In this document: positions 48,425-59,778 of the stretch, one piece after another
How positions within the stretch are numbered: the first letter of the stretch is position 1
Layout: each line of letters begins with the position of its first letter
NCBI GenBank assembly: GCA_017311315.1
Contig: CM029647.1
Span: 3,232,576-3,296,575, forward strand
Direction: 5' to 3'
DNA length: 64,000 bases
Source: Dendrocalamus latiflorus
Lineage: Eukaryota; Streptophyta; Magnoliopsida; Poales; Poaceae
Notes under the pieces: generated by a model
What the model saw: only the letters and a program-made list of their open reading frames with translations
Told to the model about the DNA's origin: nothing
Databases searched by the model: none
Made by a program: the position numbers and the translations under genes

Positions 48425-49307
48425 CATCTTCCTCCTGTCCAGACTCCAGTCTCCCCCGAACTCGAGGTTAGCCTTTTTCAGTGCTAGTGAAATAAACCAG
48501 CAACCGCTCTACTCGGGAAGCGCTAGTGAAAAGAATGGTGTTGGAATTTGGATGATCACAATGCAATCTTTGTTCATTGTTATATTTTGAAGTACAATAT
48601 GGAGAAAACCTTGTATGAAATTATTGTCGCCTTGCATTACTTACTCTGTAGCCATATTGAACAATAAACATGTTGGGCTGTCAAATCTGTCAAGTAGTGG
48701 CTGATTATAAATCAGTTGTTGAAATGGATTATAAAGCTGTAGATGCTCATATGCATTTGCAAAACTATAGGATCATAGCAATATTTAGTGCCGGCGTGTG
48801 TTTGGCAAATGGAGGCAGTACTAGTACAGTAGGTTCCAACTTCCCAGGAACAAGAAAGCTCGACATGCAGTTGGCTTTCATGAAATTAAGTGTGATAGAT
48901 TGCAAGCTATAATTGGTTTGGCTTGTTTAAGGACAAGCAATAGTAGTACTAATGATAATAAACCACTGAGTATGTATTTACAATAATGCCTCCACCAATA
49001 ATGCCTCCATCAATCAGTTTCATTGAAAGATATTCATATGCTTTGAAGATATTCATATGTTGATGCTTGTTATGAGCTCATACTTATTGATTGTATGCAG
49101 GAGGGAAGGAATTACTGTGTGACGATACCTTCTTGGATTGCCCGCTTTGTCCACTACCATCGTCAGACAGGTAATATTGACTATGCAATTCAGTTAGTTA
49201 ACTAGCATCAATTATACTGTAGTAGTTAGTTAATTTAGGTACTTAGGTAGTCAGCCAGTATCCAATTTCGCTTAAAGGTATTAAGTTTGGTTTTGTGTAT
49301 GAACTAG

Positions 49308-50608
49308 ATGGACAACCTAGTCACCCTATATCATGGAGGCAGTGTGACAAGTGATGATTATGGAAATGTTCGATTTGTTGAAATGCAAAGGGTGCCTCTG
49401 ATATTCAGTGATCGGCCGTCGTTTAGTGAGTTGGTTGCTAGGGTCCGGGAGGAGCTACATTGTCATGGAAACGAGGAGAGCATCACAGTTGAGGGGTTAC
49501 TTCACTTCGGTTCGAAAGACACAATTCTCAGGCGGTTGATCTTAATTGGTTGTGAGGATGAGTGGGACAAATATGTCAAATTGGTTATGAGGAATGAGTT
49601 AAAATGTTTGGACCTTGTTGTGCGGAAGGTGTCCATTGATCCCACCCTCACGGTTATTCACCAGAACTAGGTGATCAGGCACCCTTTGACCCTCCGTTAC
49701 CGGATCTTGCGGTGGATGTGGAAGAAGTGCCTGAGGTGCCCGATGCTCTATCTGGCCCGAACGAGGTTCAGATTTCTCAACCAGTTCGAGTTAAATGTCG
49801 GACTGATGATGTCGTGGCGGCCCCTCAGGAGATGGGATTGACCCAGAATCATCCCAGTATGTGTCAAGCAACACTTTAGCCTTTTCCCGTCATTGCTTTT
49901 TTTGTCTCAATCCCATCGTTTTCGTGCTTATGATGCAGGAGATATTCCTGATAATGTGGGTCTTCCTCCCGTTGCTCCATCTAGCAACGTTGAAGAAGTC
50001 TGCAGGGACTCCAACAGTGTGGATGTTGAAATTGTGGATGATATGGAGCCTTACGAGATCGCAAGGGCCGTTGATTCTGATGATGACCGCCCTTTTGGAG
50101 AGCTGACCGAAAGTGATATTGAGCTGATCAGGTGTTATTGCCCTGACCGGGATCCATCAGTTCATGAATTCAGCGATCTTAGGCATTCTCACGGGGCTTA
50201 TGCAGAAGGAAGGGATGACGAGCTGCTAGATGCTCCTGAGTCCGGGTCAAGCATGACAATTGAGAAGGGTATGATGTTTGAGGACTTGTCTGCATTGAGA
50301 AGGTGGCTGCAGGAGTATTCAGTGATTCGTAAAAGACCATTCAAGGTGAGGCATTCTTATGTGGAGCGGAGGTACACAGTTGTGTGCGAGAAGGAAACAT
50401 GTGAATGGAGGGTTTGTGCTAGGAAACAGAAGGACACGGGAAAGTTCAAGATCACAAGAATCGTTGGCCTACACACTTGTGCCGAAGCAGAGCTCAAACA
50501 GAAGCTCGTGAGGCGGCTCTCAAGACCAAGAGTGACAGGAAGAAGGATGCAGCGGAGCCATCTTCAGGGCGCGACAAAAAGGGGAAACAACCACGCTACA
50601 CCCAGTAG
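49308..50608 (+). pseudogene. Remnant MULE transposase: N-terminus joined to C-terminal tail
   Basis: 49308-49670 encodes the MDNLVTLYHGGSV start and conserved region of plant Mutator transposases. After a +1 shift near 49655 the reading continues as SPELGDQAPFDPPLPDLAVD to about 49860. An intron follows to about 49938 (GATGCAG). The next exon encodes acidic sequence and then the MuDR DNA-binding zinc domain (YTVVCEKETCEWRVCARK ... HTCAEAEL). Directly after it, in another frame, comes a basic tail KTKSDRKKDAAEPSSG ... KKGKQPRYTQ-stop, typical of the extreme C-terminus. The catalytic DDE region is missing, so the protein could bind but not cut. Confidence 0.8.
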
Positions 50609-51989
50609 ACAAGATGTAATAGGTCCGGTCCACACGAGAGGTCGTACGAGCAGTTGGGTCGGTTAGTTGGATATCATGCTATATGCTATGCATGTAATAA
50701 AAATGTACGCGCCATGTTCGTCCCAACTTTATAAGCTTATTATCTCGGCTTTTCGCATGCAATGATTCCCACGTGTCTTATTATCACTTCCACTCCTTTC
50801 GTCCAATTGTTCCTTTCACAGTTGACAACAAAAAAATTTTCAAAAAATTCCTTCCAATAAAACAACATAACATGATCGAAAAATGTTATTGCCAGTTCAA
50901 CATATTTTTCACGGTCAGCATTGTACAAAAATCACAAATACACTAATCGTTACTTCACACAAAACTCGTTCGTACTCTACCAACATATTTTTAAAAATTC
51001 TACAAAATTTTTCCTACTTGTATCATCTGCAATACATAACGAATTTTCAAAACATATGCTGTATTTTTTGCTCTCTATAAATAAATAAATAAATTACATA
51101 ATATTACTATAATTAAATAAAAAATAAAAAAATACACCTAGCAATTCATTTTACGAAAAAAGGCTGATCGGTGCAAACCCTAAACAGCCGAGTGTCTGCC
51201 GACGTGGCAGGGAGCTCGGCGCCACGTGGCAGGGAGCTCGGCGCCACGGACCACGGCGCCGAGCTACCTGCCACGCCGGCCGCCACGCTGGCGCGGGTCT
51301 GGCACCTCGGCGCCGTGGTCCACGGCGCCGAGACGTGTTAGCTCGGCGTCGTGGGTCACGGCGCCGAGATCTGGGTCCAAAAACGGAATTAAAACTACCA
51401 GAGGTCTAAATGTGAATATTTTTCAAAAAAAGGCTAAAATACAAAAAATTCGGCCAGATAGTATCTGTAAGAGAGAGAGAGAGAGAGAGCAGCATTGATG
51501 CCTCCTTTAAGAACGCACAGCAACGGCGCCTTCTGCGTTTTATTCTCACTGATGGGATTTCTGAGCAGTAGCCATAGAGTTCCCCCTATCCCGTCCATCA
51601 CTGAAGAGATAGCTCCGGGTACCAAGGTTAGTTGACCATATTCTGTCTCAAGGTTCTAGTTGTGCAGTGACAATTTCTTTCTACATTGTTTTATATTAGA
51701 GGCAATATTCCCAGTCTTTGTACATAGTTTAAGCTTGTCTATATATTGTCCTAGACTCGTAGTTCAAATCTTGAATATCATTGCCAATGGGATTAGAGAC
51801 TAGAGAGTAGCTTGACAAATAATTAAGCACCGAGTAGATTAGAAATTGTGAAGATAATAGGAATGTTAAGATGGCTCTTTACATGGTGTTATTCCATGCA
51901 TCTAGCATGAATGTAACATAAACAATCTTTGAAAAACAAATATGTGAGAGGTACTAAACAATGCTATATGTTAATAGTGCAGAATCTTT

Positions 51990-52149
51990 GAGATATGTGT
52001 TGTAGCATTAGGATGGGGTTGGGATATAGTATTCCTAGTTTCCATTGGTTCTCTGTGCCACAATCTGTTGAGATATGTGGTGTAGCATTAGGATGGGGTT
52101 GGGATATAGTATTCCTAGTTTCCACTGGTTCTCTGTCCCACAATCTGTT
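51990..52149 (+). repeat. Perfectly abutting 80-bp tandem duplication
   Basis: 51990-52069 is repeated at 52070-52149 with about three substitutions; the unit begins 'gagatatgtg' and ends 'cacaatctgtt'. It lies in an intron of the DUF1767 pseudogene. No flanking repeats are visible, consistent with slippage or unequal exchange. Confidence 0.85.
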
Positions 52150-53589
52150 CGAATTTGTATCCTTAAGTATTTTTTTAGTATGTCGTAAGTTTTGACTTTT
52201 GATTAGGAATAGTTGAAGATGCTTTTCAGTGCTCATTAACATCTTGAGTTATTTATATTTTCTTAAATCTACGATATTTAAAATGTCATACATTATCTGC
52301 AACTTAGAAGCTTTTGCCATTTGTTAAATATTCACACTAGCATGCCTTTTCTCCTTTCTTACAACTCTACATATTCGTCTTGAGAATAGGATTCCAATAA
52401 ATAATGGCATATTGTGCTTTAGTGAAAAAATGTGTGTCATCGGGGGAACTGTCCAATCTTTGTATGAAGATTGGCTCATGAACCAGAAATTCTCAGGATT
52501 TTCTCGCTCGTCCTTGAGGTCGTCTCAAAATGATGATGGAGCTGGGCCTCCACCATTTGAAAAGTTAGATATAGAAGCTCTCCGCGCAGGACATCCCAGG
52601 TGCAAGCATATCCTGGTAACGATGCATATTTCCTCTCTTTCTTTTTCCACCTGTATGTTCACTAAAAAGCTCTCATTTATGTGTAGCTGTCTACTTTCAG
52701 TAAAGTATAGCATCTTTGTAAATAAGATTTTGTATTTGACTCTGCTGGTGAAATCCACATGCATGCCAGATTGAGATATTCTGGACTATTTCCTCCAAGA
52801 AATGGTGATAATGAGTAGTGTTACGCGCTAGTAAGATATTTGCTATTCTATAACTTGATGGGGACTGGGGAGTCATTGTCAAGTCCTGCAAAATTTTAAC
52901 AAGCACCATTAATTGGATAGTGGACTAGTCCCTTGTCATTTCTGAAAAACGTGGAGCTGAACTAAGCTTTGCTTCTCTTCACTAGGAAAAGCTTATCCTT
53001 CTTAGGCTTCATACATACTTGATACTTGTAATATATGCATTGGGATTTCTCAACATTAGCTGTGAAAGTTTTTGTACATCTATTTTTTACATTCTTTGGA
53101 GCTGCATACAAAACTACCCAGGCAACTATTGCATGTTTTTTTGCAAATCTTTTGGTGATTTAGCTGTAACTTGTGAACCACCTTGACTTATTTATTACGT
53201 AGTAGCAGATCATAAAGCTAGGAACTTGGGAGTCACTCATGACCATGTTTCGGTTAATTCCAGTGGCAGATCTATTAATGAGGGTTCAAGTGATGTGAAC
53301 AAAGAGATTACAGCAAGCAAGGTTGAATCCACACAGTCTAGTTCAGATAGCAGACCAAAAGAAGGCTGGCATCCAAAACCTTCCTTTAATCTAAATTTAC
53401 TGGACATAATTAGTTGAGCACAGTTAGAACTTAGAAACTTCTGCCTTTTGCATCGTACAGCCAGCGAAGCTGTTCCTGTTCAAAACCAAGCTACTGCACA
53501 GAAGCTGCTCCAGAAAATGGCTATGCACAAAGACAGGCATGGTCAGGGTCATAGATTGAAGGGCAAAGGCAAGCAATAAGATAGTCAGG

Positions 53590-53908
53590 TGTCAGGGGTG
53601 TGGGCCTTGGGCCCAAGGCCTAGTTGGGTTATTATTAGGAATTAGAGATTGGTTTCTATTTGAGTTAGAGATTGATTTCCTTGTATTAGAGATATGATAT
53701 TAGTTACTATATCTGTTAGAGATATGATTGGGATTAGATTCCATCTGTTAGGGGGAGCCATCTATATAAGGAGGCTACCGCATGCTATTGTAAGCAATCA
53801 GAGAATTATCATAGTCTTCCTCGTCTAAACATCTAGTCTCTCTCCCTTTCGTTCTACGCCGACGCCATCCGGCTATCCTCTTGGTGGTGTTTACCCCGAT
53901 TCATGACA
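53590..53908 (+). mobile_element. Solo LTR, 319 bp
   Basis: Begins TGTCAGGGG and ends TTCATGACA, giving the inverted TGTCA/TGACA ends of LTRs. It is flanked by a perfect 5-bp target duplication TCAGG (53585-53589 and 53909-53913). It has a TATA-like 'ctatataagg' in its middle. No internal domain is present, so it arose by recombination between two LTRs. Removing it rejoins host coding sequence that reads DSQVFSLDEWKRRKA. Confidence 0.9.
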
Positions 53909-54250
53909 TCAGGTGTTTAGCCTCGATGAATGGAAGAGGAGAAAAGCTGTCAGTTCAATGTCCACAGTAGAAAGCTACATACTAGCCGAGACGAGGAGCT
54001 GGCAAGGCAGCTCCAGGAACAACTAGATTTAGAAGATATCCATGTTAGTTTTAACTCCCATGTCATATTGCCTTCCTTTTCAAAGCATTCAGTAACACCA
54101 GTCTGAAAATACCATTGTTAATGGCAATGAAATGTTTTCCCTGAGATGCCGGAGAGTTCAGTTGCTGAACGCTTGTGGATGAGCATATTCAGCTTCAGTG
54201 GCCCTGAAGAAATGAGTGGCGGGAGAAGAGATTTTAGAGGGCGTTTGTTG

Positions 54251-54270
54251 GGGGGGGGGGGGGGGGGGGC
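54251..54270 (+). repeat. G-homopolymer of about 20 bases
   Basis: A run of G in the part of the DUF1767 pseudogene that would encode its Gly/Arg-rich tail. It probably expanded from GGN codons. Confidence 0.7.
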
Positions 54271-54782
54271 AAGGCTGAGGCAGGGGAAGATTCTAGTGCA
54301 ATCCCAAAATTGTGGGTTTTTAGGGTTCTTTAGTGTTTAAGTGTACTCAGAGATGGCAGTAGTGGGCTTGTAGTAGTATGATGATGACATTCAAATCATG
54401 TTCGTTTCTCTCATTTTCGTCACCTGATGCTAGCAAATGTCAGAATTCAGAAACAACCTGTACACTTCCCTGGAAAGTTTGGTCATACTCGTAGATGTAT
54501 GGAATTGGCATATCATAAACTTATCTGTTGTTGCTGATGTATGTCGATCGAAAATTTTCATCAGAAATCCTGGCCCACATGGCATTGTCCGTCTAGTCGA
54601 TGCTTTGTGAGCCCAACTTTTACTAAAAAGATGGGCACGGATTACAATTCGGAACAATGTCAAGGTGTTTCTTGCAAAAGTTGCCAAACATAGCGACGTC
54701 TTAAACCTGAAGAAATCTCGAGACAGCATCCAAGAACGAGCTCAGCAAGTCACCGCCACCTTCGCGTCGCGTGCTGCTCCTC

Positions 54783-54991
54783 CAAACGGCTTATGACTAA
54801 GACTTGTGTTTGTACTGTAGCAGCTTAATTATATGCTATCTTTTTCTACGTAATTAAATTTTAAAAAATAAAAATTATATCATTAGAGGCGATGCAAAGG
54901 AATAAGTAGAAAAAAAGAAAACAAAAAACCCTAAAAACCAAGAAAGAACGAAATTAAAAAGCCAGAAGCATAAGCTTATTAGAGTATGGCC
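54783..54991 (+). mobile_element. MITE-like element, family A copy 4 (shortened)
   Basis: Carries 'ccaaacggcttatgacta', 'actgtagcagctt', 'taattaaattttaaaa', 'gaacgaaatt' and 'agccagaagcata' in family A order. It is only about 210 bp, with decayed ends. It lies between the DUF1767 pseudogene and the PP2A gene. Confidence 0.5.
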
Positions 54992-55386
54992 TAATCCTCG
55001 CAAATCCATCTCACGACCAGCAGGATCGTTAGAGGCATGAATCTGATATTACACTGTAAAAATGCATCAATAAAAACAGACAAGTTCTTGCCCCCACAAA
55101 AAACGGCTGCCAACTTGCCATTCTCTCATACAATCAATACCGTCCACACTACACAGAAACCTCAGGTAGAGCCAATCAAGATTTTGCCAAGAAAGCAATG
55201 CCCATTACTCCAGAATACGCGACGAAAAATCAAGTGTCTTTTGTCTTCAAACCATCAACTATTAATTACAGACTTTGACAGGGGGCTTACAAAGGTAACA
55301 AAATGCCTTGTGTATCCCCAGAGAAGCAAGCAACTTCATCTAGCTAGCTAGCAAGGAAGTAGAATGGAGTACATTTGGACCCCACG

Positions 55387-58151
55387 TCATGTCACAGTGG
55401 GAGCTACCAAAGGAGCTGATGACGGGGGCGCTGGAAAGCTTGTGTCGGTGATCACTGGTTGGAATGCTGCGGCAGCATTCCGCTCCAGTTGCTCCCACAT
55501 AAGCCTTCGCCGCTCCTCGGTTGCAGCTCGCTTCTCTTCTTCCGCTTGGAAATTGCTCTGACAAGCCAGGAGCAATCTCTCATCCATGTCGAAGAACATT
55601 TTCCTGACGTTCATCGTAACATTGAGAACCGATTGGTTCCAGTGCCAACGAGTATTCCTCTCCAGAGCTGGATATATGAGTGGCAGTATCACTTGACGAT
55701 TTTGGGAGATCATATCAAACAAATGCTCATTATTCCACAAGAATAAGGCTCTCTCAGCAACCTGCGGAAGGCAAGCAAAAAGAACTCAGTTCTTGAGTTT
55801 CAAAGCTAACTTTTTGTTCGAGGGAAGAGAAATTTAAAAGATAATAACTTGGCCAACAACTGCAAGAGGAGTGACATGAACAATGAAGACAGTAGTGCTA
55901 GGCCATTCATAATCTTACATTTATGTACTTCTCTAACAAACATAAAGAGGGACATAGCATACATAAAAATATTCTGATGTTTTCTTCGTTTTCTCCAGAG
56001 CAACTGCTATTGGTCATTTAGTATCAGTCATTTCCTTTTACGTATTGATCTATCACAGCTCTTGTGATGTTTCAGTCCCAAGGATCCTCTCTTGTTCAAG
56101 CAGCACCAATAACGGACTTAATCAATGGATGCTTTTATCAGCTTGAAAATAATATCACAAAAGTATATCTGTGGATATAAGAAAACAGGATTCATATTGG
56201 GGATGCATGGCTGTTGTTATCATATTCCGCAAAATTGATATATCTCAAATGGAAAACCACATTTCTACCTAATTGGTTGTCAAGGTCCACAAACTGCACA
56301 TTTATTTATTTATTTATTTTGTGTGTGTTGGGGGCGCCGGGGGGGGGGGGGGTTGCATTGTCATACTTCATAACATGACAGGACCAAAACAACTTTGATC
56401 ATCCAAACCTTATACCCCAACTAAGATGATTCCACCACATTAACTACCCCCAGTTTCCTATTATCTGCCTTTGGATTGATGATTAGACTTTTGTAACCTA
56501 GTAAACTCTGAGACCAAGATATAAGACAGAAATAAACAATCTAGGGTATTTCCAGTCCTATATTCAAATACAAATGATCTAGAGCCCTCCAAAGGAAAGT
56601 GTAGACCACCAATTGCACTGGAACCAACAATGGAAGTGCTAGGTCTCACTTTAGCCAACAAGAAAAGAGTTTAACCACTGATGAAATATCTTATCAGTAA
56701 TCACTATGCATAAAAGGTGCAGGGGACCATGTGACAATAATAAATTAGAAAAGCATATGGAAAAGGAAAGAGATCAAACAGATTCTTCGACTAAAATAAG
56801 CAAAAGATTCGACCAGTAAACAGCTTTGCAACTACTAGATAAAACATTTGTGATGACAACATCTTATCAGAGAAACTCGTATTAAAGTCTTAAATTCATG
56901 TTCCACAAGCATTTCTTGCTGGTATTTCTCAACCTAGCAATTGTTTGCTGCAAAGACAAAAGCAGAACAAGATAATGCAGGGAAGACACAATTCAAGGAT
57001 AAATATTAATCGGTGGCTACTTCAAATTAAAGTTCTGGTTTTGGAAAGAAACTTACCTGAAAATGGGAGCTATTCAGGCAAATTGCAATCCTCCGAAATA
57101 ATGGAACCGTGCACTTCTGGAATTCTGCCATGTCAGTCAACTCCAGCACCTCCTCCAACTCCCCCAAGAACATCATCTCCTTCTGACTATTTGTAACTGG
57201 CCAGTACTTCAACAGACCTCTGATTACAGTTCCTGCAAGCTTTGGTTCCTTCTCAATAAACTGTGTGATGCAGTACGTCAGCTGTGGCAGATATACACCC
57301 ACCGTTTTTGGCTTGTGAAGCGGAATCAATGCTTTCCATAGGAACAGCTTGTGTTCCTCCTTCAATGGCTTAGCAAACCCACTTATTACGCTCCCAAACA
57401 CCTCCAACAGCTCGGCTATCCCATTGTGATGATCGGTCTCAAAGACGAACCTATAGAAGATATTACTCACAGCCTTACGGATGAAGGGTCGATTTCCCGT
57501 GAATTTACCATATATCCTATGCAATATTGTTTTCAGGCAGTCCCTCTCTCTCGGGTCATCAGAATCAAACAGGTCGAGCAGCCTCGAGACGAATGAACTG
57601 TCCACATACTTCCTAGCTACCTTGGGATCAACGAACGGTGAGGTCACGAACCGAAGAAGCAATTCATACACGACTTGCAGGTGGTACCAGGAAGGGTCAA
57701 AGAACGGCTCGTCCTCCTCTGTCTCTGACGCTGCGGTGCCTGACCGGACCTTGGGCGGGAAGACCCTGAAGAGGTTAACAGCGAACATGCGCACGCACGC
57801 CGACATCATCGCCTCCGTGAGGGGCTCCTCGGCAGCGCCAATGCAGTCGACGAGGGACATCAGGACCTGCCGCTTCCTCTCCTTCTCCGGCGAGTCCTTG
57901 CCCCGATCGGAGAAGTCGAACACCACACAGCAAATGTTCACCTTCTGGACGAATGCCTCCTCCCTAGACCTCCCCTCGGCTCCGGCGACCCCTGCGGGCG
58001 GCGGAGGCGAGACGTTCGGCTTCCCCGCGGACCCATTCGCCCCAGGAGACAAAGGCGGAGGCTTCGCCGGCGGCGAGCCCCCTCCGCCACCGCCTCCAGA
58101 ACTGGATTTCAGCGACTTCCACGACAGCTTGCCAATAAATTGCTTCCACAT
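55387..58151 (-). CDS. PP2A regulatory subunit B56 (B')
   Basis: The substrate-specifying B' subunit of protein phosphatase 2A, built of HEAT-like helical repeats; plant members act in brassinosteroid, stress and defence signalling. Exon 1 is 58151-57058 less one base (it ends at 57057) and exon 2 is 55761-55387, with a 1295-bp intron; 489 residues. Start MWKQFIGKLSWKS is the usual plant B' N-terminus, in a GCCGCCATG context. A Gly/Pro-rich linker follows (residues about 20-65), then the conserved core: FDFSDRGKDSPEKERKRQVL, EPFFDPSWYHLQVVYE, YGKFTGNRPFIRKAV, EHKLFLWKALIPLHK, YCITQFIEKEP and, in exon 2, LERNTRWHWNQSVLNVT. An in-frame ATG at 58196 would add 15 residues; I prefer 58151. The intron holds TTTA and G-run low complexity near 56300-56352. 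Confidence 0.95.
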
Positions 58152-59319
58152 GGCGGCAAGATTCGGCGGCACCAATACCACATCAAATTCACCCAATTAA
58201 ACAACCATGGAGACAATCCGGCCCTCCCAAGAACACGACTGCACAAATCCCGGGCCGTAAAAAACCGCACTTGCAACGGCAACAGGAGATTGCAACAAGC
58301 AGGGGATTCGACAGCAACGGCAACGGGAGACTGCAAGGTAGGCAAGAACCGCAGGAACGGATCAATCCCTTGCCCCCGAACCACTCCACAGCGCGAATGC
58401 GACGGATCAAGAACCAAAGAACGCACCCCCCAAAAAAAAAGGTAAGGACAGGCCACCTCAACAAACGGGGCAGGTATCGGGACGCGCAAGAGCAAGGAGC
58501 GCAACGGCGCGGAGGGAGGATGCAACCACAGGAAACGGATTCAGCGGCAGCGGCCTCAGGGTCAGATCCGGGGGTGGGAGGCGACCATGGATGGGATCTC
58601 GGGAGGAGGGGAAAGGAGTGGAGAAGAGGGGAAATTTTGGCGTTTTGAGGGGGGTGGCCACTGGACGACAGTGCGAGTGAGAGACAGAGTGGCAGTGTTG
58701 CATGGATCCCTCGGCCCATGTGGACCGTCGGATCAGGGGGGGTCGAGTTGTTCCGACCGTAGGATCGTTGAGCGGTTGTTTTCTCCTTACACTTTTTTCC
58801 CTTCGGTTTTGGGAGGGTATGATGGCGTTTGGATAATGGGAAATCGGTTGTAACGGTCGAGAAATATCCATATCACTCGGTAGTTTTATTTACCTTTTTA
58901 AAATAAATAAAAAAGATTGTGATTAGTCTAGTTCGTTGCGATGGATTTTTGTTTACTTATGGTGTGGAAATAGTTCAACTATTTTTGCTTCCGTCATTGC
59001 TAAGTTATCGTATAAAAAAATAGCTGTGGACTATGCTAAACTAAGCTACTCTATTCGTGCATGGTAACAACCTATTTTAAATGTAAAATTTCATAAGAAA
59101 TAGTTACATTCTCACATTCCAAATAGGACTAAATGCCCCGTAGCAAAGAATCCATACAAAACGTAATCGAAGTGATGGACGGCCCCACAATTCAACAGTA
59201 GCACAAATAGGCACATCTAATAATTTGCTTTGTCGAGAAACTAGTGACGAGTTCATTGTTTTCCTACCATCAAATGATGGGTGTGTTTGACATCCCAAAA
59301 CTCTTAAATCATTGCTCTC
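58152..59319. other. PP2A upstream region
   Basis: The first 500 bases are GC-balanced and rich in short A and C runs, suitable for the leader and promoter of the divergent-free PP2A gene. I see no TATA box. Overlapping frames (58109-58871) on both strands give unrelated Pro/Ser/Arg-rich translations. From 58860 the sequence becomes AT-rich and featureless. Confidence 0.4.
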
Positions 59320-59598
59320 TTAAGGTGATGCTCAATTGGACTAAATTTTAGTGACTTATGCTGAATTTTTATTAGAGTTGGCTAAAATTACATTGTAGCT
59401 GATGATGACTTATTTGGCATAATTAAATTTTAAAAATAGAAAAATAGGTTAGCACATCACGTATAATACAAACTAATACGGGAAAAAAAGAACCGGCAAA
59501 AAAGCTCAAAATAAACAAGAAAATTAGAAAATGACAAAGTTTAGAAATAGTAAAAAAAAGTTAGAAGCCAGAAGCCTAAGTTTAAATGAGCAAGGCCT
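59320..59598 (+). mobile_element. MITE-like element, family A copy 5
   Basis: Contains 'gacttatgctgaatttt', 'ggctaaaattacattgtagc', 'taattaaatttt', 'gaaccggcaaaaaagctc' and 'agccagaagcct' in family order. The ends are decayed (aggtgatgctcaattgga and gagcaaggcct). No target duplication is evident. Confidence 0.55.
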
Positions 59599-59778
59599 GA
59601 ACTGTGGTTTGAGTAAGCATGTAGTCCTCCAAACTTTTCTTTGCCCCAAGACCATAAAAAAATGTGCCTTTCTTTATACCATTATAGCCATAAAGCATCA
59701 TTCGAGAAGTATTAGACCCGTTTAGAATAACATTATTTCTGTCCTACGAAATTCCTGTGTTTCAAGTGGACCTTATTA

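Larger units (their letters stand above)
47640..51453 (+). mobile_element. Mutator-like element (MULE), internally deleted
   Basis: About 85-bp terminal inverted repeats start CCGAATTTTTT at the left (47640) and end AAAAAATTCGG at the right (51453); both include 'gtagttttaattccg'. The element is flanked by a perfect 9-bp target duplication, CCAGATAGT (47631-47639 and 51454-51462), diagnostic for Mutator. Inside the ends lie GC-rich arrays around 'gagctcggcgccgtgg'. The coding part keeps only the two ends of a transposase. It is inserted about 35 bp upstream of exon 2 of the DUF1767 gene, in its intron 1. Confidence 0.93.
45882..54340 (+). pseudogene. DUF1767 (RMI1/TDRD3-like) gene, multiply disrupted
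   Basis: Exon 1 (46062-46322) reads MAAKASGASASPEEEKILQ, LAARGWRFLD and LSYLHGPIVLQ. Exon 2 (about 51488-51628) reads SIDASFKNAQQRRLLRFIL then a frameshift to VAIEF and EEIAPGTK. Exon 3 (about 52375-52616) reads CVIGGTVQSLYEDW and MNQKFSGFSRSS. Later pieces are at 53206-53385, 53462-53576 (QATAQKLLQKMAMHKDRHG), 53914-54040 (FSLDEWKRRKA, then LARQLQEQLDLEDIHV) and 54146-54250 (RMS-like and GRRDFRGR, a Gly/Arg-rich tail). This matches plant DUF1767 proteins with an OB-fold N-terminus. Damage: duplicated exon 1, a MULE in intron 1, two frame disruptions in exon 2, TAA after GKGKQ and a solo LTR. The original role in DNA repair or RNA granules is not assignable. Confidence 0.82.

Noticed and set aside
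47702..48590. Long Pro/Arg/Ala-rich open frames on both strands (up to 271 codons)
   Set aside because: All frames stay open because the DNA is C/G-rich and tandemly repeated; the translations mirror the repeats and no domain is present.
57481..58200. 239-codon plus-strand frame opposite the PP2A exon
   Set aside because: It is antisense to a clearly conserved B56 exon and its translation has no recognisable domain.
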